Source of the DNA: an uncultured Bacteroidota bacterium
Lineage (GTDB): Bacteria; Bacteroidota; Bacteroidia; Bacteroidales; P3
Length of the DNA: 44,111 bases
Direction of reading: 5' to 3'
Assembly (NCBI GenBank): GCA_902783595.1
Contig: CACZRR010000035.1
Coordinates: 1 to 44,111, forward strand
The notes under the pieces are model-generated. The model was given only the letters and a program-made list of their open reading frames with translations. It ran no database searches and had not been told where the DNA came from. Below are positions 8,302 through 17,271 of this stretch, piece by piece; the first letter of the stretch is position 1; each line of letters starts with the position of its first letter. Position numbers and translations under genes: made by a program.

Positions 8302-10587
8302 ATGAAAAAAACGCTCTTTATCTTAGTCCTCTTCGCCAGCCTGATAGCTGAGACCACGGCACAGCGCGTGACGGAACCCCTGACGCATCGTTTCGACGCC
8401 CGCCGCTACACCTTCGCCGACCCCGAACAAGGATGGGTCGACTCCGTTCTCGCCTCCCTCACCCTCGAACAACGTGTCGCTCAGCTCATGATCGTCAGGG
8501 TGCCATCGGATATGACCGATGCGCAGATGATGGAGTATGCACGCCGTATGACCACCCTCGGCGTCGGCGGCTACTGCTTCTTCGCTGGCACCGCAGCACG
8601 CCAGGCCGAGCTGACGGAACGCCTGCGCAACCAGTCGGCTGTATTGCCTTTCATCAGCATCGATGGCGAGTGGGGACTCGGCATGCGGCTGCGCGACCTC
8701 TACTCCTTCCCACGCAATGCACGTTTCGGAATGCTGCCACACTACATGGACAGCCTCGTCTACGACATGGGCGTAGAGGTGGGGCGGCAATGCCGCATGA
8801 TGGGTATCCACTTCAACTTCGCTCCCGTCGTCGACGTCAACTCCAACCCCGACAACCCCGTGATTGGCACGCGCTCCTACAGCGCCGACCCCGCTCGTGT
8901 GGCCCGTCTGGCTACACTTTTTGCCCAGGGACAGCAAAGTCAGGGCGTGATGGCCTTCGCCAAACATTTCCCCGGCCACGGCGACACGCGTACCGACAGC
9001 CATCTTGAGCTGCCCGTCATAAAGCATTCGCGTGAGCACCTCGACACCATCGAGCTGCCGCCTTTCCGCGCCCTCATCGATGCGGCTGTGGGTGGCGTTA
9101 TGGTGGCACACCTGCGCGTCGACGCCTACGACGCCGAGCGTCCCACCTCGTTGAGTCCCACGATAATCGAGGGACTGTTGCGCAACACGCTGGGATTTAA
9201 AGGACTTGTTATTACCGATGGTCTCGATATGAAAGGAGTCACCGCCACCTACAGCGATGGACAAGGTGAGCTGGAGGCTCTCAAGGCAGGCAACGACATC
9301 CTCCTTCTGCCCCCCGATGTGGAGCGTGCCATTGATGTCATCTGTGACGCCGTACGTCACGACGACGATGTGCGCCGCATGGTCAACAGCCACTGCCGCC
9401 GTCTGCTGCATGCCAAATACCACTATGTGCTGCCCTATGCCTCCGACCCCATCGTGGTGCCCGGCGTCGACAGGCGACAGGCCTCTGCCTCCATCGTCGC
9501 CGAACTCAACATAGCCCTCGACAAAACCATCGACAGTATTGTCGCCGATGCTATTGCCGCTAAGGCTATGCCGGGCTGCCAGCTGCTCGTGATGCACCGC
9601 GGCAAGGTGGTGCTCGACCGACAGTATGGTCGCCTCACCTACGACAGCACCGAGGCTCGCGTCACCTCCTCAACAGTATACGATTTGGCGTCGCTCACCA
9701 AAGTCACCGCCACCACGCTGGCACTCATGCGCCTCGTCGACATGGGGAAGGTGCGTATCAGCGACCCCCTAAGCAAATATCTTCCTTACCTTCGTGGCAC
9801 CGACAAAGCGAAGATCACCATCGCGGAGGTCCTCTCGCACCACGCTCGTCTCAAGGCGTTCGACGCCTTCTGGAAGCGGGGCCACGACTACGACAGCATC
9901 CTGCGCCTCGTCGCCGCGTCGCCCCTCAACGAGAAAGAGGGTATGCTATACAGCGACCTCGGTTTCATGCTTCTCGGCGATGTCGTCGCCAAAGTTAGCG
10001 GCCAGCCGCTCGACGCTTTTGTCGAGGATCAGTTCTATCGCCCCATGGGGTTGCTGTCTACCACCTTCCGACCCCTCACGCATGGTGTTGCGCTGCAGTA
10101 TATTGCACCTACCGAGCAGGACTCCATACGCGGCCTCATACGTGGCCTCGTCCACGACCCCAACGCCTTCGCTATGGGCGAGGTGAGTGGTCATGCAGGC
10201 CTCTTCTCCAATGCCTCCGAGGTGGCGGCACTCATGCAGATGCTCCTCGACGGCGGCATCTACCACGGACGGCGATATCTTCAGTCCGAGACCATCAACC
10301 TCTTCACCCAGCGCCACTATGCGCAGCAGGGCAACCGACGTGCCTTGGGGTTCGACAAGCAGCTCTTCCAGCCCTCAGCGTCGGCACAGGTCTGTCCCGA
10401 AGCATCGCAGGCTTCCTACGGTCACACCGGCTTCACAGGCACCATGCTTTGGGTCGACCCCGACTACGACCTCGTCTTCGTTTTCCTCTCCAACCGCGTC
10501 TATCCGGATTCCTCCCCCAACCGCCTCGCCGCACTCAACGTGCGCACACGCATCCAGTCGGTCATCTATCAATACCTCAATCAGTAA
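8302..10587 (+). CDS. GH3 glycosidase (NagZ-like) fused to a serine beta-lactamase-fold domain
   Basis: A 761-aa exported protein with signal peptide MKKTLFILVLFASLIAETTA. Residues about 40-375 are a glycoside hydrolase family 3 N-terminal domain with NagZ-type motifs: KHFPGHGDTRTDSH near 220 (Asp/His acid-base loop) and VITDGLDM near 303-310 (nucleophile Asp). Residues about 400-755 are a class C beta-lactamase/serine esterase fold, with SLTK from Ser464, YSD at 550-552 and HTG at 708-710. A peptidoglycan- or GlcNAc-related role is inferred. The GH3 C-terminal domain present in many longer homologues is missing. Its stop abuts the next ATG. Confidence 0.9.
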   Translation: MKKTLFILVLFASLIAETTAQRVTEPLTHRFDARRYTFADPEQGWVDSVLASLTLEQRVAQLMIVRVPSDMTDAQMMEYARRMTTLGVGGYCFFAGTAARQAELTERLRNQSAVLPFISIDGEWGLGMRLRDLYSFPRNARFGMLPHYMDSLVYDMGVEVGRQCRMMGIHFNFAPVVDVNSNPDNPVIGTRSYSADPARVARLATLFAQGQQSQGVMAFAKHFPGHGDTRTDSHLELPVIKHSREHLDTIELPPFRALIDAAVGGVMVAHLRVDAYDAERPTSLSPTIIEGLLRNTLGFKGLVITDGLDMKGVTATYSDGQGELEALKAGNDILLLPPDVERAIDVICDAVRHDDDVRRMVNSHCRRLLHAKYHYVLPYASDPIVVPGVDRRQASASIVAELNIALDKTIDSIVADAIAAKAMPGCQLLVMHRGKVVLDRQYGRLTYDSTEARVTSSTVYDLASLTKVTATTLALMRLVDMGKVRISDPLSKYLPYLRGTDKAKITIAEVLSHHARLKAFDAFWKRGHDYDSILRLVAASPLNEKEGMLYSDLGFMLLGDVVAKVSGQPLDAFVEDQFYRPMGLLSTTFRPLTHGVALQYIAPTEQDSIRGLIRGLVHDPNAFAMGEVSGHAGLFSNASEVAALMQMLLDGGIYHGRRYLQSETINLFTQRHYAQQGNRRALGFDKQLFQPSASAQVCPEASQASYGHTGFTGTMLWVDPDYDLVFVFLSNRVYPDSSPNRLAALNVRTRIQSVIYQYLNQ

Positions 10588-11370
10588 ATGTCAATAAAGA
10601 AGTGGATATTCACCGGCCTCGGATGGGCTGTCGGCGGTCCCATAGGAGCCATCATAGGCTATTGGATCGGCAGAGGGATTGACAACGCAGCCCCCCAAGG
10701 CGAGAGCATCGGCGCCACACACGGTCCCTACCACAACACGGGCACACAGGCCGACGTGAATGTGGCACTCATGGTTCTCATTGCCGCCGTGATGAAGGCC
10801 GACGGGGTTGTGAAACGCAGCGAGCTGGATTATGTCAAAGCCTTCCTCCGGCACAACTACGGCGACGAGAACGGAAAAAAGATGCTCCGCATCCTCCACG
10901 ATATGGTGCAGCAAGAGATTCCCGTTGAGCAGGTTTGCCATCAGGTTAAGGTCAATACCGACTACAACACGCGCTACCACATGGTCGACTTCCTCTTCGG
11001 CCTGGGAGGTGCTGACGGATCTTTCGACGCCAACGAGCTCCGTGTGCTACGGCGTATAGCCTCCAACCTGGGCATCTCGACCAACGACTACACCTCCATC
11101 CACCAACGCCATGTGGGGTCTCGCGGGAGTTACTCAGACTCTCAGCCACCCCGACACTCGGCCTTTCACAAAGACCCCTACAAGGTGCTCGGCATCGACA
11201 GCAGCGCCTCCGACGAGGAGGTGCGCAAGGCCTACCGTAGAATGGCTTTGAAATACCACCCCGACAGGGTGGCGTCGCTCGGCCCCGAAATGCAACGCAA
11301 TGCCGCCGAACAGATGAAGGAAATCAATGCCGCCTATGAAACAATAAAAAACCAAAGAAATATAAAATGA
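10588..11370 (+). CDS. TerB-DnaJ (DjlA-like) co-chaperone
   Basis: A 260-aa protein with a glycine-rich N-terminal membrane segment (residues about 4-29). A TerB-like helical domain follows (about 50-165; VNVALMVLIAAVMKADG then DFLFGLGGADGSFDANE). After a polar linker comes a C-terminal J domain (about 192-258) with the HPD triad at 224-226. This is the DjlA architecture: a membrane-anchored DnaJ that stimulates DnaK. The start directly follows the GH3 gene's TAA. Partner and process are unknown. Confidence 0.88.
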   Translation: MSIKKWIFTGLGWAVGGPIGAIIGYWIGRGIDNAAPQGESIGATHGPYHNTGTQADVNVALMVLIAAVMKADGVVKRSELDYVKAFLRHNYGDENGKKMLRILHDMVQQEIPVEQVCHQVKVNTDYNTRYHMVDFLFGLGGADGSFDANELRVLRRIASNLGISTNDYTSIHQRHVGSRGSYSDSQPPRHSAFHKDPYKVLGIDSSASDEEVRKAYRRMALKYHPDRVASLGPEMQRNAAEQMKEINAAYETIKNQRNIK

Positions 11371-11389
11371 TCATATTTCATAACTCATA
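11369..11389 (+). repeat. 7-bp array, NNTCATA x3
   Basis: Three heptads (GATCATA, TTTCATA, ACTCATA) start within the stop codon of the TerB-DnaJ gene and run into a T-tract. The last two units recur in the spacer before the DUF2723 gene. Confidence 0.7.
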
Positions 11390-11398
11390 ATTTTTTTT

Positions 11399-11406
11399 TA
11401 TCTTTG
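11399..11406 (+). promoter_or_regulatory. Bacteroidota-type -7 box upstream of the arginine deiminase gene
   Basis: TATCTTTG followed by CA matches TAnnTTTG, 44 bp before ATG 11451. It makes the deiminase likely to have its own promoter. Confidence 0.65.
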
Positions 11407-11450
11407 CACAACACTATCTATATACTGCAAACTACTAAACGCTTGAACAG

Positions 11451-12695
11451 ATGATGAATAGAATGAAAAAAGGCCCCTGCCGCGTGAGCGTGGCATCCGA
11501 AACGGGGACCCTGCGCGCCGTGCTCCTTCACCGTCCTGGCGTCGAGATTGAACGTATGACGCCACTCAACGCCGCTCATGCCCTCTATAGCGATATCCTT
11601 AACAAGCCGCTTGTCGACGTCGAGTATACCAATTTCTGTGGTGTACTGGAGAAGTGGACGGATGTATATTATGTCGAAGATATCCTCGAGACACTGCTTG
11701 ACGATGTAGACGTGCGTCGCCACCTCGTCGAGAAAAGCTGCGCTATGGACGCCTGCATCGCTCTCGTACCAACATTCATGCACCTCGACAGCCACTCTTT
11801 GGCTGCCATCCTTATTGAGGGCTACGAAGACCCCTCCTGGAACGGTCTGGACGACCAACGCTACCTCCTCAAGCCTCTCTACAACCTCTTCTTCACCCGC
11901 GACGCCTCGTCCACCGTCTTCGACCGCGTGCTCATCAACTCCATGAGCTTCGACGTGCGCCAGCGCGAGACGCTGATATACGAAGCCATCTTCAGCCATT
12001 TTTTCGGCGTCGACCTACTCAACGCCATGAAATGGAATCCCGACGCGCGTACCGAAGGCGGCGATGTGCAGATAGCTGCCCCCGATCTGCTATGCATCGG
12101 GCAGGGGATTCGTACCAACGCAAAAGGCATAGAATACCTGGCGCAGACCTTCGCAGCCGAGCGTGAAAAGTTCCATATCCTTGTACAGGAACTCCCCATG
12201 GCTCCAGAGAGTTTCATCCACCTCGACATGGTCTTTACCTTCCTCGGCAAGCACCAGTGCATGGCCTTCGAGCCTATGCTCAAGAAGACAGGTCTCTTTG
12301 CGGGAAAAGCCACCACACTCATCACCGTCGCCGGCGGCAAGGTGAGCTACCAGGAGGTGCCCAACATCGTCTCGGGCCTCCGCACCCTCGGGTGGGACAT
12401 CGACCCAGTCATCGGCGGCGGCAGCGACCCGTGGATGCAACTGCGCGAACAGTGGCACTCCGGCGCCAATTTCTTCGCCCTCGGCGAGGGCAAGGTGATG
12501 GGCTACCGGCGCAATACGCACACCATCGAGGCCCTCAACAAGGCTGGCTTCGAGGTGCTCAAGGCCGAGGACATCGTCAGCGGCGCGGTCGACATGCACC
12601 ACTACGACAAGTTCGTAGCCGCTTTCCCGGGAAGTGAGCTGCCACGCGCCGGCGGCGGCGCCCGCTGCATGACAATGCCAATCCTAAGAGATTAA
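11451..12695 (+). CDS. arcA: Arginine deiminase
   Basis: Hydrolyses arginine to citrulline and ammonia. At 414 aa it has the family length and active-site elements: FTRDASS (about 147-153), EGGD at 202-205, HLDMVF with His257, and the nucleophile Cys406 in GGGARCMTMP. ATGs at 11454 and 11463 are alternative starts. No ornithine carbamoyltransferase, carbamate kinase or antiporter gene is adjacent, so a complete energy-yielding pathway cannot be inferred locally. It follows a recognisable -7 box. Confidence 0.92.
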   Translation: MMNRMKKGPCRVSVASETGTLRAVLLHRPGVEIERMTPLNAAHALYSDILNKPLVDVEYTNFCGVLEKWTDVYYVEDILETLLDDVDVRRHLVEKSCAMDACIALVPTFMHLDSHSLAAILIEGYEDPSWNGLDDQRYLLKPLYNLFFTRDASSTVFDRVLINSMSFDVRQRETLIYEAIFSHFFGVDLLNAMKWNPDARTEGGDVQIAAPDLLCIGQGIRTNAKGIEYLAQTFAAEREKFHILVQELPMAPESFIHLDMVFTFLGKHQCMAFEPMLKKTGLFAGKATTLITVAGGKVSYQEVPNIVSGLRTLGWDIDPVIGGGSDPWMQLREQWHSGANFFALGEGKVMGYRRNTHTIEALNKAGFEVLKAEDIVSGAVDMHHYDKFVAAFPGSELPRAGGGARCMTMPILRD

Positions 12696-12712
12696 ACCTC
12701 AGCCACTCAGAT

Positions 12713-12740
12713 ACTCATAAATCATAATTCATAACTCATA
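12713..12740 (+). repeat. 7-bp array, A[CAT]TCATA x4
   Basis: Four contiguous heptads at 12713, 12720, 12727 and 12734, ending 3 bp before the GTG start of the DUF2723 gene. Two less regular 8-bp-spaced TCA words precede it. The reverse complement resembles the GAATTAT array at 19206. Confidence 0.85.
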
Positions 12741-12743
12741 AAA

Positions 12744-15700
12744 GTGAAACAATACCGTTTAGCCAACAACGTCATAGGCTGGATTATAGGCCTAATAGCC
12801 TGTGCTGTCTATGTTATGACGGCCGAAGCAACGGCCTCCTGGTGGGACTGCGGCGAATATATCGCTACGGCCTTTAAACTGCAAGTGGGTCACCCTCCGG
12901 GAGCGCCCACCTTCCAGCTCATCGGACGTCTCTTCTCCATGTTCTCTTCGCCCGAGAACGCCGCACATGCTGTCAATGTGATGAGCGCCCTGTGCAGCGG
13001 ATTCACCATCCTTTTCCTCTTCTGGGCTATCACCATGCTCGGCAAGCATCTGCTGCCCGATCCCGCCAACCCCTCGCTGAAGGACTGGCGCACATGGGGC
13101 GTCTTCGCGGCAGGTATCGTCGGCTCCCTGGCCTACTGCTTCAGCGACTCGTTCTGGTTCTCGGCAGTGGAAGGCGAGGTCTACGCTATGTCCAGCTTCT
13201 TCACGGCATTGGTGTTTTGGGCGATCCTCAAATGGGAAGAACAGAGCGATGACCCCCACGCCATGCGCTGGCTTATCCTCATCAGCCTCCTCATTGGCGT
13301 CGCCATCGGCGTGCACCTGCTCAACCTGCTGGCGGTGCCGGCCATCTTCTTTGTTGTCTATTTCAAGAAGTGGCAGAAGGTGACCCTCAAAGGGTTCCTG
13401 CTCACCAGCCTCCTCTCGCTCGTGACGCTGGGATTCATCCTGTGGGGCATCATCCCAGCTATTGTCAATGTCGACTCGGCTTTCGATGTCTTCTTTGTCA
13501 ATGTGCTGCACCTGCCGTTCAATAGCGGCACCATCTTCTTCTTCCTCCTTCTCACGGCGGTTATCGTCTGGAGCCTCTGGTTCACACACCGCAAAGGACA
13601 TCCCGTCATCAATGCGGCGATTTTGAGCTTCACGATGCTCGTCATCGGCTACTCCTCCTTCTTCGTCCTCGTCATCCGCGCCAACACCAATACGCCACTC
13701 AACGAGAATGCACCGAAGGATGCTGTGGCTATGCGTGCCTACCTCGGCCGTGAGCAGTACGGCGACACACCCCTGTTCTCGGGACAGTACTATACCGCCG
13801 GACGTCCCATCGACGCAAAACGCGGTTATACCAAATATATACGCGGAAAAGACGAAAAAGGCCGCGACCATTATGTCGCAGCTGCCTACGCCATGAAGTA
13901 CATCTATCGTCCCGATCACACAGGCTTCCTCCCGCGCATGTGGAGCAACGACGCATCGCGTCAGCACCCACGTTTCTACGAATATTGGGCCGGTAAAACC
14001 TATGGCGACAGCAAGCCTTCCTTCGCACAGAACATCAAGTTCCTCAACCGTTATCAGCTTGGATGGATGTATTGGCGCTATTTCATGTGGAATTTCGCCG
14101 GCAGGCAGAACGACTCGCAAGGCCATTATTTCAATGCCGACGGCACCCGCGACTACCTCAACGGCAACTGGATTTCCGGCATCAAGGCCCTCGACGAGGC
14201 TCGCCTCGGTCCTCAGGACAACATGCCCGACGCTATGCGTAGCAACAAGGCGCACAACACCTACTACCTGCTCCCGCTTTTGCTCGGCATCGTTGGACTC
14301 ATCTTCCACCTCCGCCGGCATCCCAAGGACGCCTTCGTGGTCTTCATCATGTTCTTCATGACGGGTCTCGCCATTGCCATCTACCTGAACATGCCGCCAC
14401 GCCAGCCGCGCGAACGTGACTACGCTTTTGTGGGCTCTTTCTCTTTCTTCGCCATCTGGATAGGTTTCGGCGTCATCGCCCTCGCCGAATGGATTTCGGC
14501 ACTCTTCAAGAAGCATAAGGAGGCGGCCTACAAGATTGTCCTCCCCGTCGTCTTCGTGGCTTCCATGGCCGGCGTGCCTTGTCTCATGGCGGCGCAAAAC
14601 TGGGACGACCACGATCGCTCACAGAAGACCGCCGCCCGCGATTTCGCAGAAAACTATCTCAAGAGCCTCAAGCATGGCAGTGTCCTCGTTACCTTCGGCG
14701 ACAACGACACCTTCCCCCTCTGGTACGCCCAGGAGGTCGAGGGTACCCGCACCGACGTGCGTATCCTCAACTACACCCTCTCCGGCATGTACTGGTACGT
14801 CGAGCAGCTTTTCAACAAGCTCTACGACAGCCCCGCGCTACCCTTTACTCTGCCTAAGGAGTTCTATGGCCTCGGTCACGACCAGACTTTCGTTATGGAT
14901 CGCTCTTCCGACTACATGGAGGTCAGCGAAGTACTGGCACTCATGCGCGACCACCCCGACCGCTTCACCATCTCCGATCAGCGCTCCGGCGAGTCCTTCT
15001 ACTACCTCCCCACCAAGCGCTTTAAAATCACCCTCGACATTCCCGCGCTCGTCTCCGCCGGCGTCATCCCCGCCGAGATAGCCGACCAGGTCGACCCCGT
15101 GATACGATGGGAGATCAAGAGCCAGTCGATCTACCGACACGAACTCATGCTACTCGACATCGTCGGCACCAACCGCTTCCTGCGCGACATCAACCTTATG
15201 AACCCCGGCTCCAGCGGTATCCCCGACATCTTCCCCTTCATCAACGCCTACACCGTCCAGGATGGCCTCAACTACAAGATGATACCCTATCCTAAGACGC
15301 AACGCTTCTCCGACCAGAGCGCCGACTTCTTTATCCACGGCGCCGACGGACAACCCCTCCGCTGGGGTAACCTCGACCGCGACATCTACGTCGACCCCGT
15401 CAGCAGCCAGCAGTTCGTGCCCTCGCTCCACCAGACCATCCTCGCCCTCGCCAGCGACGAGTATCAGAAGGGACACGTCGACAAGGCCCGTGCTCTACTC
15501 ATCAACTACGACAGCCTCTTCCCGGCCAAAAACTTCCCTGTCGACCTCTATAGCATCTACGTACCCCTCTCCGGCGGCAGCCATATCGACGCCATTGGTC
15601 TCTACAAGGATGTAATCGGAACTTCCCGTGCCGTCGAATTGTGGAACGCCGCATTCAACTACTACTACCAGGAGATTGCCTACCTGTCCCGCTTCTCAGG

Positions 15701-15848
15701 CAACAAGGCAGCAGGCGTACGCTCCACCCTCGCCAACGACCTGCAGATTATGGCCCTCCTGCGCGATGTGGCTTCGCTATCTCTCGCCGACGATGACCTG
15801 GCCAAAAAAGCTGCCGATGTGATGGCGCCCTACAAGTCTCTATACTAA
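12744..15848 (+). CDS. DUF2723 membrane protein (putative glycosyltransferase, GT-C fold)
   Basis: A 1034-aa polytopic inner-membrane protein. The N-terminal part has the DUF2723 signature WWDCGEYIATAFKLQVGHPP (residues about 33-52), whose acidic residues after the first membrane helix resemble PMT-type glycosyltransferases. About a dozen hydrophobic segments run to about residue 630. A long soluble, probably periplasmic, C-terminal region follows, with a TPR-like stretch near 910-940. A role in protein or surface glycosylation is inferred. The GTG start at 12744 directly follows a heptad array. No other glycosylation gene is adjacent. Confidence 0.85.
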   Translation: MKQYRLANNVIGWIIGLIACAVYVMTAEATASWWDCGEYIATAFKLQVGHPPGAPTFQLIGRLFSMFSSPENAAHAVNVMSALCSGFTILFLFWAITMLGKHLLPDPANPSLKDWRTWGVFAAGIVGSLAYCFSDSFWFSAVEGEVYAMSSFFTALVFWAILKWEEQSDDPHAMRWLILISLLIGVAIGVHLLNLLAVPAIFFVVYFKKWQKVTLKGFLLTSLLSLVTLGFILWGIIPAIVNVDSAFDVFFVNVLHLPFNSGTIFFFLLLTAVIVWSLWFTHRKGHPVINAAILSFTMLVIGYSSFFVLVIRANTNTPLNENAPKDAVAMRAYLGREQYGDTPLFSGQYYTAGRPIDAKRGYTKYIRGKDEKGRDHYVAAAYAMKYIYRPDHTGFLPRMWSNDASRQHPRFYEYWAGKTYGDSKPSFAQNIKFLNRYQLGWMYWRYFMWNFAGRQNDSQGHYFNADGTRDYLNGNWISGIKALDEARLGPQDNMPDAMRSNKAHNTYYLLPLLLGIVGLIFHLRRHPKDAFVVFIMFFMTGLAIAIYLNMPPRQPRERDYAFVGSFSFFAIWIGFGVIALAEWISALFKKHKEAAYKIVLPVVFVASMAGVPCLMAAQNWDDHDRSQKTAARDFAENYLKSLKHGSVLVTFGDNDTFPLWYAQEVEGTRTDVRILNYTLSGMYWYVEQLFNKLYDSPALPFTLPKEFYGLGHDQTFVMDRSSDYMEVSEVLALMRDHPDRFTISDQRSGESFYYLPTKRFKITLDIPALVSAGVIPAEIADQVDPVIRWEIKSQSIYRHELMLLDIVGTNRFLRDINLMNPGSSGIPDIFPFINAYTVQDGLNYKMIPYPKTQRFSDQSADFFIHGADGQPLRWGNLDRDIYVDPVSSQQFVPSLHQTILALASDEYQKGHVDKARALLINYDSLFPAKNFPVDLYSIYVPLSGGSHIDAIGLYKDVIGTSRAVELWNAAFNYYYQEIAYLSRFSGNKAAGVRSTLANDLQIMALLRDVASLSLADDDLAKKAADVMAPYKSLY

Positions 15849-15860
15849 CACCCTCTCCCT

Positions 15861-16121
15861 TTGAAAAAAACAAAGAAAACCAACGTCAAGCGTTACACCG
15901 TGGTACTCTCCGAGACCGAGGTGCGACGTTTGACGTTGTATGCCCAGCAATGTGGTGTGCAGCGCCCCGTGGCGCTGCACCGCATCGTGGCACAGGCGCT
16001 ACGTTCGCTCGCAACACCCGACAGACACTGCGACTGTAATCAGCTCGGCCTCTTTGACACCCTCCAGATTGACATCTTCAACAACGCCGCCCCCACAAAC
16101 AACGTAAAACCTAAAACGTAA
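15861..16121 (+). CDS. Small ribbon-helix-helix-like protein with a clamp-binding-like motif
   Basis: An 86-aa protein with a TTG start 12 bp after the DUF2723 gene. Residues about 10-50 have the strand-helix-helix pattern of MetJ/Arc/CopG-type DNA-binding proteins (RYTVVLSETEVRRLTLYAQQ then a second helix). The C-terminal part has QLGLF at about 62-66, which matches the sliding-clamp binding consensus QLxLF. The last residues, VKPKT, and the stop are encoded by a heptad array. I know no specific function. The TTG start is supported by spacing only. Confidence 0.65.
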   Translation: MKKTKKTNVKRYTVVLSETEVRRLTLYAQQCGVQRPVALHRIVAQALRSLATPDRHCDCNQLGLFDTLQIDIFNNAAPTNNVKPKT

Positions 16122-16128
16122 AACGTGA
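16101..16128 (+). repeat. 7-bp array, AAC[GC]TRA x4, spanning a stop and a start codon
   Basis: Heptads at 16101, 16108, 16115 and 16122, with a partial fifth. The array contains the TAA of the small upstream gene (16119-16121) and the GTG start of atpB (16125). Bases 16101-16124 are the exact reverse complement of 919-942 in the crt-hbd spacer. Confidence 0.9.
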
Positions 16129-17231
16129 AACGCCTTCTACCACTCTTGCCCATTCTTCTGCTTCTCTTGCCCTCCGTCTCTCGGGCATCCAAACAGCAGA
16201 ATGATTTTGACCCTGGATCGATGATCATCGGGCACGTCACCGACGCACATTCCTGGCATATCCTCGACTACCGCAGCGACGACGGCAACCATGCTGTCGC
16301 TATCCCTCTCCCCATCATCCTCGTCAACAACGGTCATGTCGACTTCTTTCTCTCCTCGCGTTTCCATCATGGACATGCCGATTACAAGGGTTATCGTCTC
16401 ATCGGCGGCGGCGCCGCTCGCGAAGAAATCATCTGTGTCGACACCCTCGGCAATCCAGTCCTCGATGCGTCCGGCAACGTCGTCAAGCCCATCGACCTCA
16501 GCATCACCAAGACCTCCGCGGCCATCTTCATCGCCGTTATCCTCCTCATCGTCATCGTCTTCATCGCCAAAGCAGGTTATAAGAAGCGCCGCAACCAAGC
16601 GCCCAAGGGTCTCCAGAGCATCGTCGAACTGCTCGTGGTATTCGTGCGCGACAGCATCGCTCGTCCCATGATCGGCGAGGCTCACTATCGCCGTTATCTC
16701 CCTTATCTGCTCACCCTCTTCTTCTTCATCTTCTTCTGCAACATCTTGGGCCTTATTCCTTTCTTCCCGGCTGGCGCCAACATCACCGGCAACCTCGCTG
16801 TCACCGCCACTCTCGCCGTCATCACCTTCTTCATCACCAACATCAGCGGCAATCGCCACTATTGGATTGACATTTTCAACACCCCTGGCGTCCCTGCCTG
16901 GCTTAAGATTTTCCCCCTCATGCCTCTCGTCGAGGTCATAGGCGTCTTCACCAAGCCCATCGTGCTCATGATTCGTCTCTTCGCCAACATCACCGCCGGC
17001 CATGTGATGGTCCTCAGCTTCATGGCACTCATCTTCATACTCAGCGGCATCATGGGCGCCGCTGTCGGCGGCGGCGTCACTGTCGTCAGCCTCTTTATGA
17101 CCGTTTTCATCGATCTCCTCGAGTGCCTCGTGGCCTACATCCAGGCTTTCGTTTTCACTATGTTGACAGCCCTCTATATCGGTATGGCGGTCTCCGAACC
17201 CCACCACGCGGACCTGAAAACAGCAGAATAA
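16125..17231 (+). CDS. atpB: ATP synthase F0 subunit a
   Basis: The stator subunit that forms the proton (or sodium) half-channels against the c-ring. It has 368 aa, with a signal-like N-terminus (KRLLPLLPILLLLLP) and an extended extracytoplasmic N-terminal region, as is usual in Bacteroidota. The essential arginine is Arg284 in MIRLFANITAGH. Membrane helices occupy about 128-148 and 190-360. The GTG start at 16125 lies inside a heptad array. No other ATP synthase genes lie on either side (an RHH-like gene before, pgk after), unlike the usual operon. Confidence 0.95.
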   Translation: MKRLLPLLPILLLLLPSVSRASKQQNDFDPGSMIIGHVTDAHSWHILDYRSDDGNHAVAIPLPIILVNNGHVDFFLSSRFHHGHADYKGYRLIGGGAAREEIICVDTLGNPVLDASGNVVKPIDLSITKTSAAIFIAVILLIVIVFIAKAGYKKRRNQAPKGLQSIVELLVVFVRDSIARPMIGEAHYRRYLPYLLTLFFFIFFCNILGLIPFFPAGANITGNLAVTATLAVITFFITNISGNRHYWIDIFNTPGVPAWLKIFPLMPLVEVIGVFTKPIVLMIRLFANITAGHVMVLSFMALIFILSGIMGAAVGGGVTVVSLFMTVFIDLLECLVAYIQAFVFTMLTALYIGMAVSEPHHADLKTAE

Positions 17232-17271
17232 TAACAATGATGTGAACAACCCCTTTAACCCCCATAACACC

